Counted from the stretch's first letter, positions 38,292 to 47,760 are shown. The stretch: DNA of 64,000 nt from Crocinitomicaceae bacterium (GCA_016719925.1 JADJYC010000003.1:62001-126000), one strand, 5' to 3'. Translations and numbers: made by a program. Notes: a model not told the origin generated them from the letters alone.

Positions 38292-39557
38292 ATGAAAAAA
38301 CTACTCGTTCTTTTCAGTGTGATTATTAATCTTCACCTGAATGCCCAAACCGTGCCTGTCTACATCTATTTTGCAAGTCATAATGAAACGGATGATGTGA
38401 CTTATCACGGATTGAGTTATAATAATTCGTCAGATTTTGGCAATATGAAAACATTTGTCGAGCAGGTATGTGATACCATTTCTTTTTATAACGCCTCTTA
38501 TGAAATGATGCTGGAAAGTAATTTTATTTTGGGAGCATTAAATCATGACAACGCTTATGTATCATCTGCTGATATTATTGAATGGGCTGATAATCAACCA
38601 AACATTGAAGTTCAAAGTCATAACCACTGGGATCCAAGCGGAATGCCACCAAACGCATATAACTCAACAGACCTTGTTTATTTATTAGACAGCTGTGGTG
38701 TAGATACTGCAGAAGTTTTAGGCGGATACATCTGGAAAGATTTTGGCTCAGTAACTGAAGATTGGACACAATGGCAAACACCACAACCAGGTTATGTTTT
38801 TGCTAACGCACCAGACTGGATGCCAACTCTTTTATGGGGAGGTGGATCTCCGTTGCATGTTAATGATTATGAAGCTTACGGAATCTGGCGGCCTTCAGCT
38901 CCAACCACAATGGGGTTTGGTGTCCATGATGAATTTGCATCATTGGTGAATTTTGGTAACGGATGCGGACAGGAATTTGTAATTGATGATACTACCACCG
39001 CTGAACAAATGGCTTATCGTGTTATTAATTTTGTTGATAGTCTGCATGCAAAGTATGACGGAAATCCGGATGCATTTTTTAATTTGAAAATCATGTTCAA
39101 TTTCAGATACCTGCCTGAATCTGGATACATCGACAAAATAGGAACAGTTTTATCGATCATTGATCCATATGTTCAGGCCGGAAGAATGGAATACAAAGGT
39201 ATTTTGGATATTTATTCAGAATGGCAGACATTGCACCCATCTGACGCGGATTATTTTATTTCACTTTGTGACACAACAGTTGATCAATCCATTGCACCAC
39301 CTCAGGACTTAGGATTTAATGAAAATCAATACGCTGATTCAGAATTTATCATGTTCCCAAATCCCACAACCGGAAATTTGAAAATTCAATTCAGTGATAA
39401 CGAAACTCATCAAATTACAATTTGTGATGTTAGTGGACGACAAGTTATGAATTTTCAGATTACGTCAGATGAAACAGCTGATTTGAATGAATTAAACGCT
39501 GGTATCTATTTTGTGAAAGCAGATAATTCAAATGTAAAGCAACTCGTAATTGAATAA
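38292..39557 (+). CDS. Secreted protein with T9SS type A sorting domain
   Basis: 421 residues. A signal peptide (MKKLLVLFSVIINLHLNAQ) leads a globular domain of about 320 residues that I cannot assign. It contains VPVYIYFASHNETDD, ILGALNHDNAYV, QSHNHWDPSGMPPN and FGVHDEFASLVNFG. The His/Asp-rich strands are reminiscent of polysaccharide-deacetylase-type barrels, but no full motif is present. The last 70 residues are a type A sorting domain (MFPNPTTGNLKI ... LNAGIYFVKAD). Probable T9SS-exported enzyme or binding protein; a strong terminator follows. Confidence 0.75.
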   Translation: MKKLLVLFSVIINLHLNAQTVPVYIYFASHNETDDVTYHGLSYNNSSDFGNMKTFVEQVCDTISFYNASYEMMLESNFILGALNHDNAYVSSADIIEWADNQPNIEVQSHNHWDPSGMPPNAYNSTDLVYLLDSCGVDTAEVLGGYIWKDFGSVTEDWTQWQTPQPGYVFANAPDWMPTLLWGGGSPLHVNDYEAYGIWRPSAPTTMGFGVHDEFASLVNFGNGCGQEFVIDDTTTAEQMAYRVINFVDSLHAKYDGNPDAFFNLKIMFNFRYLPESGYIDKIGTVLSIIDPYVQAGRMEYKGILDIYSEWQTLHPSDADYFISLCDTTVDQSIAPPQDLGFNENQYADSEFIMFPNPTTGNLKIQFSDNETHQITICDVSGRQVMNFQITSDETADLNELNAGIYFVKADNSNVKQLVIE

Positions 39558-39580
39558 CTGCAAATTTGTGATTGATTCAA

Positions 39581-39609
39581 GACCGTCCACTGAGACGGTC
39601 TTTTTTTTT
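39581..39609 (+). terminator. Rho-independent terminator
   Basis: GACCGTC-CACTGA-GACGGTC hairpin followed by nine T, 23 bases after the T9SS protein stop. Confidence 0.9.
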
Positions 39610-39628
39610 GAGCGAAGATAATTTTGAG

Positions 39629-39838
39629 TAAAACAGTTTATCTTGAATTCAAAAGATCCCGCCTGCATTTCATTCCGTCGGGATTCTTGTCTGACTTAAT
39701 ACAAGTCAGGAATTCGACTAACAGATTTTGATTCTCAAAATCTGAATAGAACGTTTTACCTTGAATTCGAAAAATCCCGCCTGCATTTCATTCCGTCGGG
39801 ATGAATTCGACTAACTGATTTTGTTTCTCAAAATCAGA
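39629..39838. repeat. Two-copy intergenic repeat with internal hairpins
   Basis: Two direct copies of about 93-116 bases (39629-39744 and 39746-39838) share CTTGAATTC, ATCCCGCCTGCATTTCATTC, CGTCGGGAT, GAATTCGACTAAC and GATTTTG...CTCAAAATC. The first copy has an extra insert with its own short inverted repeat (CTGACTT...AAGTCAG). Each copy ends in a hairpin; in copy 1 CAGATTTTGA-TTC-TCAAAATCTG is perfect. It resembles a mobile palindromic intergenic element. Together with the flanking hairpins, it fills the gene-free stretch 39558-40043. Confidence 0.75.
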
Positions 39839-39852
39839 GTCTCATTCAAAAG

Positions 39853-39887
39853 AAAAGCGATGTATTGACTAATCATACATCGCTTTT
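39853..39887. terminator. Perfect 13-bp hairpin, likely bidirectional terminator
   Basis: AAAAGCGATGTAT and ATACATCGCTTTT pair perfectly over a nine-base loop. A smaller CCCGC/GCGGG hairpin follows at 39913-39929. The first probably terminates the convergent porP operon ending at 40044; the second has no T-run. Confidence 0.6.
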
Positions 39888-40043
39888 CATAAACCAAAAC
39901 AAAGAAAACCTTCCCGCGCAAAGTGCGGGACCAGGGAACCACCCCTGATTTACTTAGCAATTTACAGAGCAGTAGTTTTTTGTAATTGCCAGTTTTTTAA
40001 AAATATTATTCAAACATCTCACCGTTGTGAGAATCAATTTTTC

Positions 40044-41023
40044 TTAGAATGACGGACAAGAAATCGTTCTGAAATTTCTTACCGGTTCTTTACAGCTAAA
40101 CAGAAATCCCATAGACAATTCATGTGATCCGCCTGAAGCATTTGTCAATTTGGAAACAGTCACATCATAACTGTACCCGAATTTGAATGAACCTGAATCA
40201 ATACCAATAAGAAGGATAAACGCATCTCTCGCTCTTAACCAGGCACCTGCAGTGAACGCACCATATTTAATATACGTACCAATGTTTAATTGCATAAATC
40301 CATCCTGATAAGAATAAATAATGTTTGGAGAAATTGCAGTTACGTTTTGGTATTGTGATCCTTTACCAAAGACAATGTTTGCTCCCATATGTCCTGTAAA
40401 ACGCATAGGCAAACGGCTGTCTCCCTGAGGATTCAGAATCAAACTTTCTTCCGGTTTGTTCAGGTGTTTTGCACAAAATCCGAAATAGAAATTTTTATTG
40501 TAACCAACAATTCCAGCCTGAGCATCAAAGAAACCTTTTGTTCCCCAGGTACCTTTCAGGTTACCTCTTGGCTGGTCACCAGTCTGATAAATAAATCCTC
40601 TGTGCGGATCGATCATATCACCAAAACTCAGTTTACTCCAGTCCAGAAATTTCTGATTCCAGCCTGCCTGAGCCCCAAACAAGAAAGAAAATTCACGGGT
40701 AACTTTCAGGTGATAAGAATAAGCCAGATTAACTGTTGTCCAGTTTAACGTGTTTTACCAGCCATGTCATTGGTGAGCATAATTGCTACTCCACCTTGCA
40801 TGGCATTCACGTACTGATCATAAGAGATGCTGTTTGTAATGAAAGCACCCGTCAGTGAAGGCCACTGATTCCGGTGATTCATATTCAAACGGGGACATCC
40901 GTGTGTCCCTGCCAATGCCGGATTCAGATAAATCGGATTAGCATAGAATTGTGTGAATTCAGGGTCCTGCCCATGGCTTTGGAATGAAATCAAAATCGCG
41001 AATAGGTATATTAACTTTTTCAT
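40044..41023 (-). CDS. PorP/SprF family T9SS membrane protein (frameshifted)
   Basis: An outer-membrane beta-barrel-like protein of about 325 residues. The N-terminal frame has a signal peptide and the family hallmark QFYANPIYLNPALAGT ... RNQWPSL. It stops after MAGKTR because the run TTTT at 40753-40756 is one base short. With it restored, reading continues KNTLNWTTVNLAYSYHLK into the long barrel frame, which ends at 40044. PorP/SprF proteins help deliver or anchor type B T9SS cargo. This copy is the last gene of the sigma/anti-sigma-PorP operon, 4 bases after the fusion gene, and may be its functional partner. Confidence 0.88.
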
Positions 41024-41027
41024 CGTT

Positions 41028-42689
41028 CTAATGTGTTAATCTCTGATTTTTACTTTTTGCATTGAATCTAATACCGATATTGTGTGATCCGAAACGTGTT
41101 TCTGTTAAAGCTGACTCGGTATAATCGTAATGGTAAACCAATTTGAACGTATCAAATTTCAAACCGGCTGACGCTGTAAATTCTTTGTTTGTTGAGATGG
41201 AACCGCCCAATGTCATCCACCCCAGGCGGAAGTTCATGCCTCCCCAGAATTCAGGATTATTGCCATATTGCTGATAAGCTACAAACGGACTGTATGTCAT
41301 TGTTTTGGTATTGGATTCGTAATCAAATCCGGCAATTCCTGATAGTCTTACCGGTGTTTTGGCCGGTGAAGATAATTCATTTCCGTAAACATTCTCATAA
41401 TGACGGCCTAAATTGTCAGAATTGAATCCGGCATAGAACCATTTGGTATTCACCATCAGGCCCAGTCCGTAATCTTTATACCACTGATTTGACAAGCCAT
41501 TCATCTGATCTGCATTGATTGTATTCAAAATTCTTCCACGGTCCATTTCAAATGAACTTTCAGGAGTAAGTATATTTCCATTGGCAACCATGGTTCCGAG
41601 GGTCAGTTTTACGGAAGGTTCGATCACAACGTTTCGGTTTACCACTAATTTTGGTGAATAAAGTAAACTAACATTGTAATCTCCAAACTTGCCATAGCCG
41701 TAATCCTGAGCATTGATCATCAATCCAACCCCTCCCCGCAATGCGTAAGAATATTTATCAAAAGAAATATTCATTTCTGAAGAATTCTGGTCACTTCCCA
41801 GCCATTGATTACGGTAATTCATTTCAAATCTTGGTTTCAGCATACCACCGGTGAATGCAGAATTGAAAGCCAGTAAACCTATCTGAGACAACAATAGTTC
41901 CTGATCACGCAGGTTGGTCAAACCAACCGGATAACCTAACATTCGCTCAACACGGTGATACAATTTTCTGAAAACACTAACAGAAGCGCCGGTTTTCAAT
42001 GTGGATTTTTTATTAATATCAAATGAAAGTGCTTTAGAATCCGGGTTTCCAAAATAAGTACCAATGTTATTTGATCCATTGATTTTTCCGTTTTCCATGT
42101 TCAGTAAATTGTTCTGCACGTTTCCTGAAATGTATTTATCATCAGCACTTGAAACAGTATTGGCTGAACCGTTAAAACCAGAATATAAACTATTCACTCC
42201 ATTCGGATTCAGCTGAGAATTTATTGAATTCTGATTTTCTGAATTATTTGGTAATTGCTCAGAGAAATTGTGATTTTCAGTGAGAGAAGCGAAAAGATTA
42301 TTTGACTTAACAGAAGCAAAATTTGTTTGATCCTGATCAATGAGATGATTTGTATTTCCATTCAGATCGTTGGCTTCAAGAACAGCAACCGTTTCTGATT
42401 GAGAATCTCCGTTAAAAATATAAATGGCTGTTGAAGTTAGAAGTAAAACAAGAGTTGCTGCTGCACTCCAGTAGTACCAGCCGGCAACACGGCGTTTTTT
42501 CTCCAATTTGTGGGCATCCGGATAAACAAAGTTTTCAGCAGGAACATAAGCCATGTCCCACGCGTCAGCGTCTATCTCAAATTCAGGATGTTCTAAAAGA
42601 AAGTTTTCAAACTTTTCAGCATCGGCTGCTGAAAGGTTTCCTTCTTTGTAATCAAACATCCACCGATCAAAATTCTCTGATATACTCAT
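41028..42689 (-). CDS. Anti-sigma-like protein fused to a PorP/SprF-like barrel
   Basis: 553 residues in one uninterrupted frame. Residues 1-65 are cytoplasmic and anti-sigma-like (RWMFDYKEGNLSAADAEKFE, LLEHPEF), with a basic stretch before the TM. Residues 71-92 are one TM helix (WYYWSAAATLVLLLTSTAIY). Residues 95-240 are an Asn/Ser-rich linker. Residues of about 255-553 are a PorP/SprF-like barrel with the family signature in divergent form (LLAFNSAFTGGMLKPRFEMN, then YRNQWLG). The start overlaps the ECF sigma gene by four bases (ATGA). The layout would cross the periplasm from a cytoplasmic sigma-binding domain to an outer-membrane barrel. The fusion is directly seen; the signalling role is inference. 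Confidence 0.85.
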   Translation of the reverse strand: MSISENFDRWMFDYKEGNLSAADAEKFENFLLEHPEFEIDADAWDMAYVPAENFVYPDAHKLEKKRRVAGWYYWSAAATLVLLLTSTAIYIFNGDSQSETVAVLEANDLNGNTNHLIDQDQTNFASVKSNNLFASLTENHNFSEQLPNNSENQNSINSQLNPNGVNSLYSGFNGSANTVSSADDKYISGNVQNNLLNMENGKINGSNNIGTYFGNPDSKALSFDINKKSTLKTGASVSVFRKLYHRVERMLGYPVGLTNLRDQELLLSQIGLLAFNSAFTGGMLKPRFEMNYRNQWLGSDQNSSEMNISFDKYSYALRGGVGLMINAQDYGYGKFGDYNVSLLYSPKLVVNRNVVIEPSVKLTLGTMVANGNILTPESSFEMDRGRILNTINADQMNGLSNQWYKDYGLGLMVNTKWFYAGFNSDNLGRHYENVYGNELSSPAKTPVRLSGIAGFDYESNTKTMTYSPFVAYQQYGNNPEFWGGMNFRLGWMTLGGSISTNKEFTASAGLKFDTFKLVYHYDYTESALTETRFGSHNIGIRFNAKSKNQRLTH

Positions 42690-43171
42690 ATAACCAGGGC
42701 AAGATCTTTTAACTGTTTTTTCATTTTATTGCGGGCCCTGAAGAGATAGACTTTCACCTGTGGCTCAGACAAGCCAAGGATTTCACCAATCTCATTGTAG
42801 TTGTATCCTTCCAAATCACGCAGAAGAATAACGGATTTTTGTACCGGAGGCAAGGTTGCCAGGCAACGCTCCACCACTTCATTGATTTCAAAATTTCTGG
42901 ACTGTTCAGTACTCTCCTGCGAAACAATTTTATCTGTATAAGAAATTTTACTGTTTTTCTTAATCAGATTCAAAAGTGCATTGTGAGCACAGGTAAACAG
43001 CCAGGGTTTAGCTTTTTCAAAATCAACTTTACCACGGTTTTCCCAAAGTTTTTCAAATACATCCTGCACAATATCACCTGCATCTTCTCTGTTCTGAAGA
43101 TACTTCAGGCAATAGCCATAAAGCCTTCCGGAGAATTCTTTAACTGCAATATTGTACTCTGATCTATCCAA
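42686..43171 (-). CDS. ECF RNA polymerase sigma factor
   Basis: 161 residues. Region 2 is seen as YCLKYLQNREDAGDIVQDVFEKLWENR, and region 4 as SVILLRDLEGYNYNEIGEILGLSEPQVKVYLFRARNKMKKQL. There is no region 3, as expected for an extracytoplasmic-function sigma factor. It is first in a three-gene operon with the anti-sigma-PorP fusion (4-base overlap) and porP. Stoichiometric coupling of sigma and anti-sigma by overlapping translation is typical. It probably directs the operon itself and perhaps other T9SS or envelope genes. Confidence 0.93.
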   Translation of the reverse strand: MDRSEYNIAVKEFSGRLYGYCLKYLQNREDAGDIVQDVFEKLWENRGKVDFEKAKPWLFTCAHNALLNLIKKNSKISYTDKIVSQESTEQSRNFEINEVVERCLATLPPVQKSVILLRDLEGYNYNEIGEILGLSEPQVKVYLFRARNKMKKQLKDLALVI

Positions 43172-43365
43172 AATTCTTTGTTTTTAAAAATCCAAACTAC
43201 GGCCTTTCAAACAGCTAAAACAATCTAACTACTTTAAAAGTTACACCTGGTTCATGTTTTTTTAACGGTAATTTGAGGTCAAGTTACTAAAATATTCAGA
43301 ATTAGTACGTTTAAACAGGGTTTTTGTTTTATTTTAGTGTCCGGTAAACCCGCAATCTAAACGTT

Positions 43366-45126
43366 ATGGATGTAACAAGACTCTTTGATGTAGCCTATTA
43401 TCAGCTTAAAAACTTTCCTCAGGAAGATGCTTTTTGTGATAAAAGAGATGGTAAATGGCTAAAAACCAGTACAAAAGAATATATTGATAAGGCAAATTCA
43501 CTAAGCCGTGGTCTGATAAAAAAAGGTATCAAACCGGGTGATAAAGTTGCCGTAATTTCCAATAACCGGTCTGAATGGAATATCACGGATATTGCAGTTC
43601 AACAGGTGGGAGCCATTTTAGTTCCGGTTTACCCCACTATTCATGAAGATATTTATGCCTATATATTTAATGATGCTGAAGTAAAACTTTGTTTTGTAAG
43701 CGATCAGGAATTGTGTGATAAAGTAAACCGGATCATTGATAAGGTTTCTACACTGAATGAAGTCTATTCTTATACTTCTGTCAGCGGCGCAAAAATCTGG
43801 ACAGAATTATTTGCTGAAGCGGATACATCAATTGATTCAGAAATTGAAAAAAGAAAATCAGCTATCAAAGGAGAAGATCTTGTTACACTTATTTATACTT
43901 CAGGTACAACCGGAAATCCAAAAGGTGTAATGCTTTGTCACAACAATATTCTCAGTAATGTTTTAGCTTGTGAACCCCGTTTACCCGTTGGAAAAGATGC
44001 AATTGCACTAAGTTTTTTACCTGTGTGTCACATCTATGAGCGAATGTTGCTTTATCTCTATCAGTACACTGGCGTGTCCGTTTATTTTGCTGAAAGCATG
44101 GACACCATTGGTGATAATTTGCGTGAAGTAAAGCCAAATGTCTTTACTGCCGTTCCAAGATTACTGGAAAAAGTATATGACAAAATCATGGCAAAAGGAG
44201 AAGAACTTACAGGGGTTAAGAGAAAACTTTTTTTCTGGGCCATATCTCTTGGTGAAGAATATGATGTAATTGGTAAATCAGCCATGTATAAATTCAAACT
44301 GGGAATTGCGCGCAAACTAATTTTCAGCAAATGGCAGGCGGCATTAGGTGGACGTGTGGAAGTAGTTGCCAGCGGAAGTGCTGCGTTAAATCCAAGACTT
44401 GCGAGAATTTTTATGGCGGCCGGAGTTCCCGTTATGGAAGGATACGGATTGACAGAAACATCTCCTGTTATCAGTGTGAACTGGCAGCATGATAATCTGG
44501 TACGAATTGGTACAACCGGAACAGTAATCGATAAAGTCACAGTGAAAATTGCAGAAGACGGAGAAATTTTAGTGAAGGGACCAAACGTAATGCTGGGCTA
44601 TTATAAAATGCCAAAAGAAACTGCTGAAGTAATTGACGCTGACGGCTGGTTTCACACCGGTGACATAGGAACTTTTGTGGAAGGGAAATTCTTAAAAATC
44701 ACAGACCGTAAAAAAGAAATTTTCAAAACGTCAGGCGGAAAATACATTGCACCTCAGCTGATGGAAAACAAGTTTAAAGAATCTCGTTTCATTGAGCAGA
44801 TTATGGTGATTGGTGAGAATCAGAAAATGCCGGGAGCATTTATTGTTCCTGCAATTGACGCAGTACAAGACTGGGCAAAACACAATGGAATTGATTGTGG
44901 AAATACCCAGGAGGAAATAATCAAACATGGAAAAGTGATTGAATTATTTCAGCAGGAAATTGATCAATTAAATACCAACTTTGGAGACTGGGAGAAAATT
45001 AAACGATTTGAATTAACTCCAATCCAGTGGGGAATTCCTACTGGTGAAATGACTCCAACACTTAAATTAAAACGCAAAGTGATTATGGAGAAACATGCTG
45101 ATTTGTTCAAGAAGATTTACGGGTAG
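43366..45126 (+). CDS. Long-chain acyl-CoA synthetase (AMP-forming)
   Basis: A 586-residue adenylate-forming enzyme that activates fatty acids to acyl-CoA through an acyl-AMP. The P-loop is LIYTSGTTGNPKGVML (about residues 175-190). The A5 motif is GYGLTETSPV, the A7 motif is GWFHTGDIG and the A8 region is ITDRKKEIFKTSGGKYIAP. Length and order fit the FadD/FAA group (TIGR-type long-chain ligases). No TM. It is transcribed alone between the divergent sigma operon and convergent nadC, with about 190 bases of upstream sequence. Confidence 0.93.
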   Translation: MDVTRLFDVAYYQLKNFPQEDAFCDKRDGKWLKTSTKEYIDKANSLSRGLIKKGIKPGDKVAVISNNRSEWNITDIAVQQVGAILVPVYPTIHEDIYAYIFNDAEVKLCFVSDQELCDKVNRIIDKVSTLNEVYSYTSVSGAKIWTELFAEADTSIDSEIEKRKSAIKGEDLVTLIYTSGTTGNPKGVMLCHNNILSNVLACEPRLPVGKDAIALSFLPVCHIYERMLLYLYQYTGVSVYFAESMDTIGDNLREVKPNVFTAVPRLLEKVYDKIMAKGEELTGVKRKLFFWAISLGEEYDVIGKSAMYKFKLGIARKLIFSKWQAALGGRVEVVASGSAALNPRLARIFMAAGVPVMEGYGLTETSPVISVNWQHDNLVRIGTTGTVIDKVTVKIAEDGEILVKGPNVMLGYYKMPKETAEVIDADGWFHTGDIGTFVEGKFLKITDRKKEIFKTSGGKYIAPQLMENKFKESRFIEQIMVIGENQKMPGAFIVPAIDAVQDWAKHNGIDCGNTQEEIIKHGKVIELFQQEIDQLNTNFGDWEKIKRFELTPIQWGIPTGEMTPTLKLKRKVIMEKHADLFKKIYG

Positions 45127-45188
45127 GCCGGAAGATAAAATTCAAATGTTCCAAAATTCAAAATCACAAAATATTTTTGAATTTTTCA

Positions 45189-46070
45189 TCAAAACTCGGC
45201 CTTCAAACTGAGATCAAGACTTTTATATGAATGGGTGATTGATCCGGATGAAATAAAATCTACGCCGGTTTTTGCATAGTCAAGGATATTCTCCTCCGTT
45301 ATTTTACCTGATGCTTCTGTTTCAAATTTTGAACGATCAATCAGTTTCAAAGCATCAGAAATTTCAAAGGGAGAAAAATTATCCAGCATTATTCGATTTA
45401 CTTTTCCAACAGCAATAACCTGATTTAGCTCATCCAGATTACGCACCTCAATTTCAATTTTCAGATCTTTGTTTTTTTCTTTCAGATAACGGTTAGTTCG
45501 GTCAATTGCCTGTTTGATTCCGCCCGCATAATCAACATGATTATCTTTTATCATTACCATATCATACAATGCAAAACGATGATTATTTCCACCTCCAATT
45601 TTCACTGCCCACTTTTCCATCAGACGAATTCCGGGTGTTGTTTTTCTGGTATCCAGAAGTTTTGTTTTATACTCTTTTATAATGGATGAAAGCTGAAATG
45701 TTTTTGTTGCAATTCCGCTCATACGCTGCATAAAATTGAGCACCAATCTTTCTGAACTTAAAATAGATCTGGAAGAACCCTCAACTTCAAAAGCAATCTC
45801 TCCGGGATTTACCTGAGTTCCATCCTGAATAAATACGGTTATTTTTAATGTTGGATCAATGCGGTGAAAAATCAGGTGTGCCAATTCAATTCCAGCCAAA
45901 ATACCAGTATCTTTTACCAGCAATTTAGCTTTCCCTTTTGCGTCTGCCGGAATGGTAGCCAAAGAAGTATGATCACCTTCTCCAATATCTTCACGAATTG
46001 AAAAATCAATTATTTCAAGAATTGTCTTTTTTGTGGAATCAGAGAGTTGATTATTTTGGAATTCTAGCAT
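45189..46070 (-). CDS. nadC: Nicotinate-nucleotide pyrophosphorylase (carboxylating)
   Basis: A 293-residue quinolinate phosphoribosyltransferase that makes nicotinate mononucleotide from quinolinate and PRPP in NAD synthesis. Motifs are REDIGEGDHTS, NFMQRMSGIAT, DTRKTTPGIR (PRPP and quinolinate site), KIGGGNNHR and KDNHV. I start at the ATG at 46070 (MLEFQNNQL); the frame extends 21 codons upstream but without family similarity. The regulator gene ends 46 bases upstream. The gap contains a short CTCGCTTTGCTTGGAATGAC block that looks like a dispersed intergenic element. Confidence 0.95.
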   Translation of the reverse strand: MLEFQNNQLSDSTKKTILEIIDFSIREDIGEGDHTSLATIPADAKGKAKLLVKDTGILAGIELAHLIFHRIDPTLKITVFIQDGTQVNPGEIAFEVEGSSRSILSSERLVLNFMQRMSGIATKTFQLSSIIKEYKTKLLDTRKTTPGIRLMEKWAVKIGGGNNHRFALYDMVMIKDNHVDYAGGIKQAIDRTNRYLKEKNKDLKIEIEVRNLDELNQVIAVGKVNRIMLDNFSPFEISDALKLIDRSKFETEASGKITEENILDYAKTGVDFISSGSITHSYKSLDLSLKAEF

Positions 46071-46116
46071 GGCTGTTAGACTAGTTCTGAACGGTTCCTC
46101 GCTTTGCTTGGAATGA

Positions 46117-47286
46117 CTATTTGGAAGACACAAAAGTCTTTACATCTTTATCAGAAATCGAATTTCCGCAAAGAATAATTAGACGCTCAACAATGTTTCT
46201 TAGCTCACGAATGTTTCCCGTCCAGTTTACATTTTGCAGCTCTTTCAAAGCAGCATCCGTAAATTTTTTGGCGGGCATGCCATGTTCTTTACACAACATA
46301 TCAATGAAGTGATTGGCAAGCAGCGGAATATCATCTTTTCTGTCATTCAAAGAGGGTACTTCAATCACAATAACACTTAAACGGTGATACAAATCTTCTC
46401 TGAATTTCCCTTCTGCAATCATCTGACGCAAATCTTTATTGGTTGCAGCAACCACTCTTGGATTTACTTTAATATCTTTTTCACCACCCACACGAGTAAT
46501 TCTGTTTTCCTGCAAAGCACGTAAAACTTTGGCCTGAGCAGAGACACTCATATCCCCTATCTCATCCAGAAACAAAGTTCCGCCGTCAGCAAGTTCAAAT
46601 TTTCCCTGTTTGGTTTTCACAGCTGATGTAAATGCACCTTTTTCATGACCAAATAATTCTGATTCGATCAGTTCAGATGGAATTGCCGCGCAGTTCACTT
46701 CAATAAATGGTGCCTTTTTACGGTTGCTCTGTTCATGAAGCTGACGCGCAACCAACTCTTTTCCTGAACCGTTTGGACCGGTAATCATGACACGGGCATC
46801 TGATGGCGCAACCTTAGTAATCATTTCACGGATTGCTTCCACAGGTTTTGAATTTCCAATGATATTTGAGTTTGCAATCTGCTTTTTAATCTGAGATTTT
46901 AAGACAACAGTTTCTTCGATCAGATTAGTTTTTTCAAGCGCATTTTTAATGGTAACAAGAATTCTGTTCAGATCAAGTGGTTTCTCAATAAAATCATACG
47001 CACCGTGTTTAATTGCATCCACCGCTGTTTCAATATTTCCATGTCCTGAAATCATGATAATTGGTGTTTCAAGACCATCGTTTTTTAATTTGGTCAGAAC
47101 TTCCATTCCATCCATCTGCGGCATCTTAATATCGCAGAAGATTACATCATAATTTCCGTTTTTTGCTTCATTGACTCCGGCAATTCCGTCTTCTACAGCT
47201 TCTACTTCATATTTTTCAAACTCCAGAATTTCCTGTAGGGTTTTGCGTATACTGCGTTCATCATCAATGATCAGAATTCTTGGCAT
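46117..47286 (-). CDS. Sigma-54-dependent response regulator (NtrC type)
   Basis: 389 residues. The receiver domain (about 1-120) has the acidic pocket DDE near residue 9, phospho-acceptor Asp in FCDIKMP and Lys in EKPLD. The AAA+ domain (about 140-375) has Walker A TGPNGSGKE, Walker B GGTLFLDEIGD and the sigma-54 contact loop GAFTSA (canonical GAFTGA). The usual C-terminal Fis-type DNA-binding domain is missing; the protein ends soon after the AAA+ lid (DVKTFVSSK). It may therefore act without sequence-specific DNA binding or with a partner. No histidine kinase is adjacent. Start at 47286 (MPRILIIDDE). Confidence 0.92.
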   Translation of the reverse strand: MPRILIIDDERSIRKTLQEILEFEKYEVEAVEDGIAGVNEAKNGNYDVIFCDIKMPQMDGMEVLTKLKNDGLETPIIMISGHGNIETAVDAIKHGAYDFIEKPLDLNRILVTIKNALEKTNLIEETVVLKSQIKKQIANSNIIGNSKPVEAIREMITKVAPSDARVMITGPNGSGKELVARQLHEQSNRKKAPFIEVNCAAIPSELIESELFGHEKGAFTSAVKTKQGKFELADGGTLFLDEIGDMSVSAQAKVLRALQENRITRVGGEKDIKVNPRVVAATNKDLRQMIAEGKFREDLYHRLSVIVIEVPSLNDRKDDIPLLANHFIDMLCKEHGMPAKKFTDAALKELQNVNWTGNIRELRNIVERLIILCGNSISDKDVKTFVSSK

Positions 47287-47394
47287 AGCCGTGTGTTTTA
47301 ATAGGTTGCAATAAGGTGCTAAAGGTAAGAAATTTTCAGTTACTGCCGGATATTGTCTATTTTAGGTACTTCTAACCCCTTGTAATATAAATTT

Positions 47395-47760
47395 ATGTCT
47401 TCAGCACTCGTTTCTTTTACGGTTATTCTGGTATTCATTTTAATCTGGGTTTTTCTCATTTTTAAAATCACCGTTCTGCGCTATTTCAGGTTAAGACAAA
47501 ATCAGAATGATGCAGAAAAAGGAAAACCTGTTACCGGAACCATTCTGGAAGCCATAAAAACCGGAAGGGGAAAATTTCAGGCCGTAAAACTTAAAGTGGA
47601 ATTCCCAAATTTTTCAAATACTCTGGTTACTGAAGAATTCCGTTTTTTTGACAGCAGGCCTGAAGAAATGCGTTATGAAAAAGGAAACCGGGTGATGCTT
47701 CTGATTGACTATGACGCTCCGCGCGGACCAGTTGTCAGACTTGCAGGAGAGAAAAAGTAA
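47395..47760 (+). CDS. Small membrane protein with SHOCT-less soluble domain, unknown
   Basis: 121 residues: one TM helix (LVSFTVILVFILIWVFLIF) and a soluble beta-rich tail (GKPVTGTILEAIKTGRGKF ... VMLLIDYDAPRGPVVRLAG). The tail resembles the DUF3592-type pattern, in which a protein of this kind converts between a conduit-like strand set and a bound ligand. The resemblance is loose. The following gene has a related design (TM, then TILKYEDTG...), so the pair look like diverged relatives in one operon. Function unknown. Confidence 0.5.
   Translation: MSSALVSFTVILVFILIWVFLIFKITVLRYFRLRQNQNDAEKGKPVTGTILEAIKTGRGKFQAVKLKVEFPNFSNTLVTEEFRFFDSRPEEMRYEKGNRVMLLIDYDAPRGPVVRLAGEKK

Noticed and set aside
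45130..45188. Word repeats after the acyl-CoA synthetase (TTCAAAATCACAAAA) as a regulatory element
   Set aside because: Too short and AT-rich to distinguish from background.
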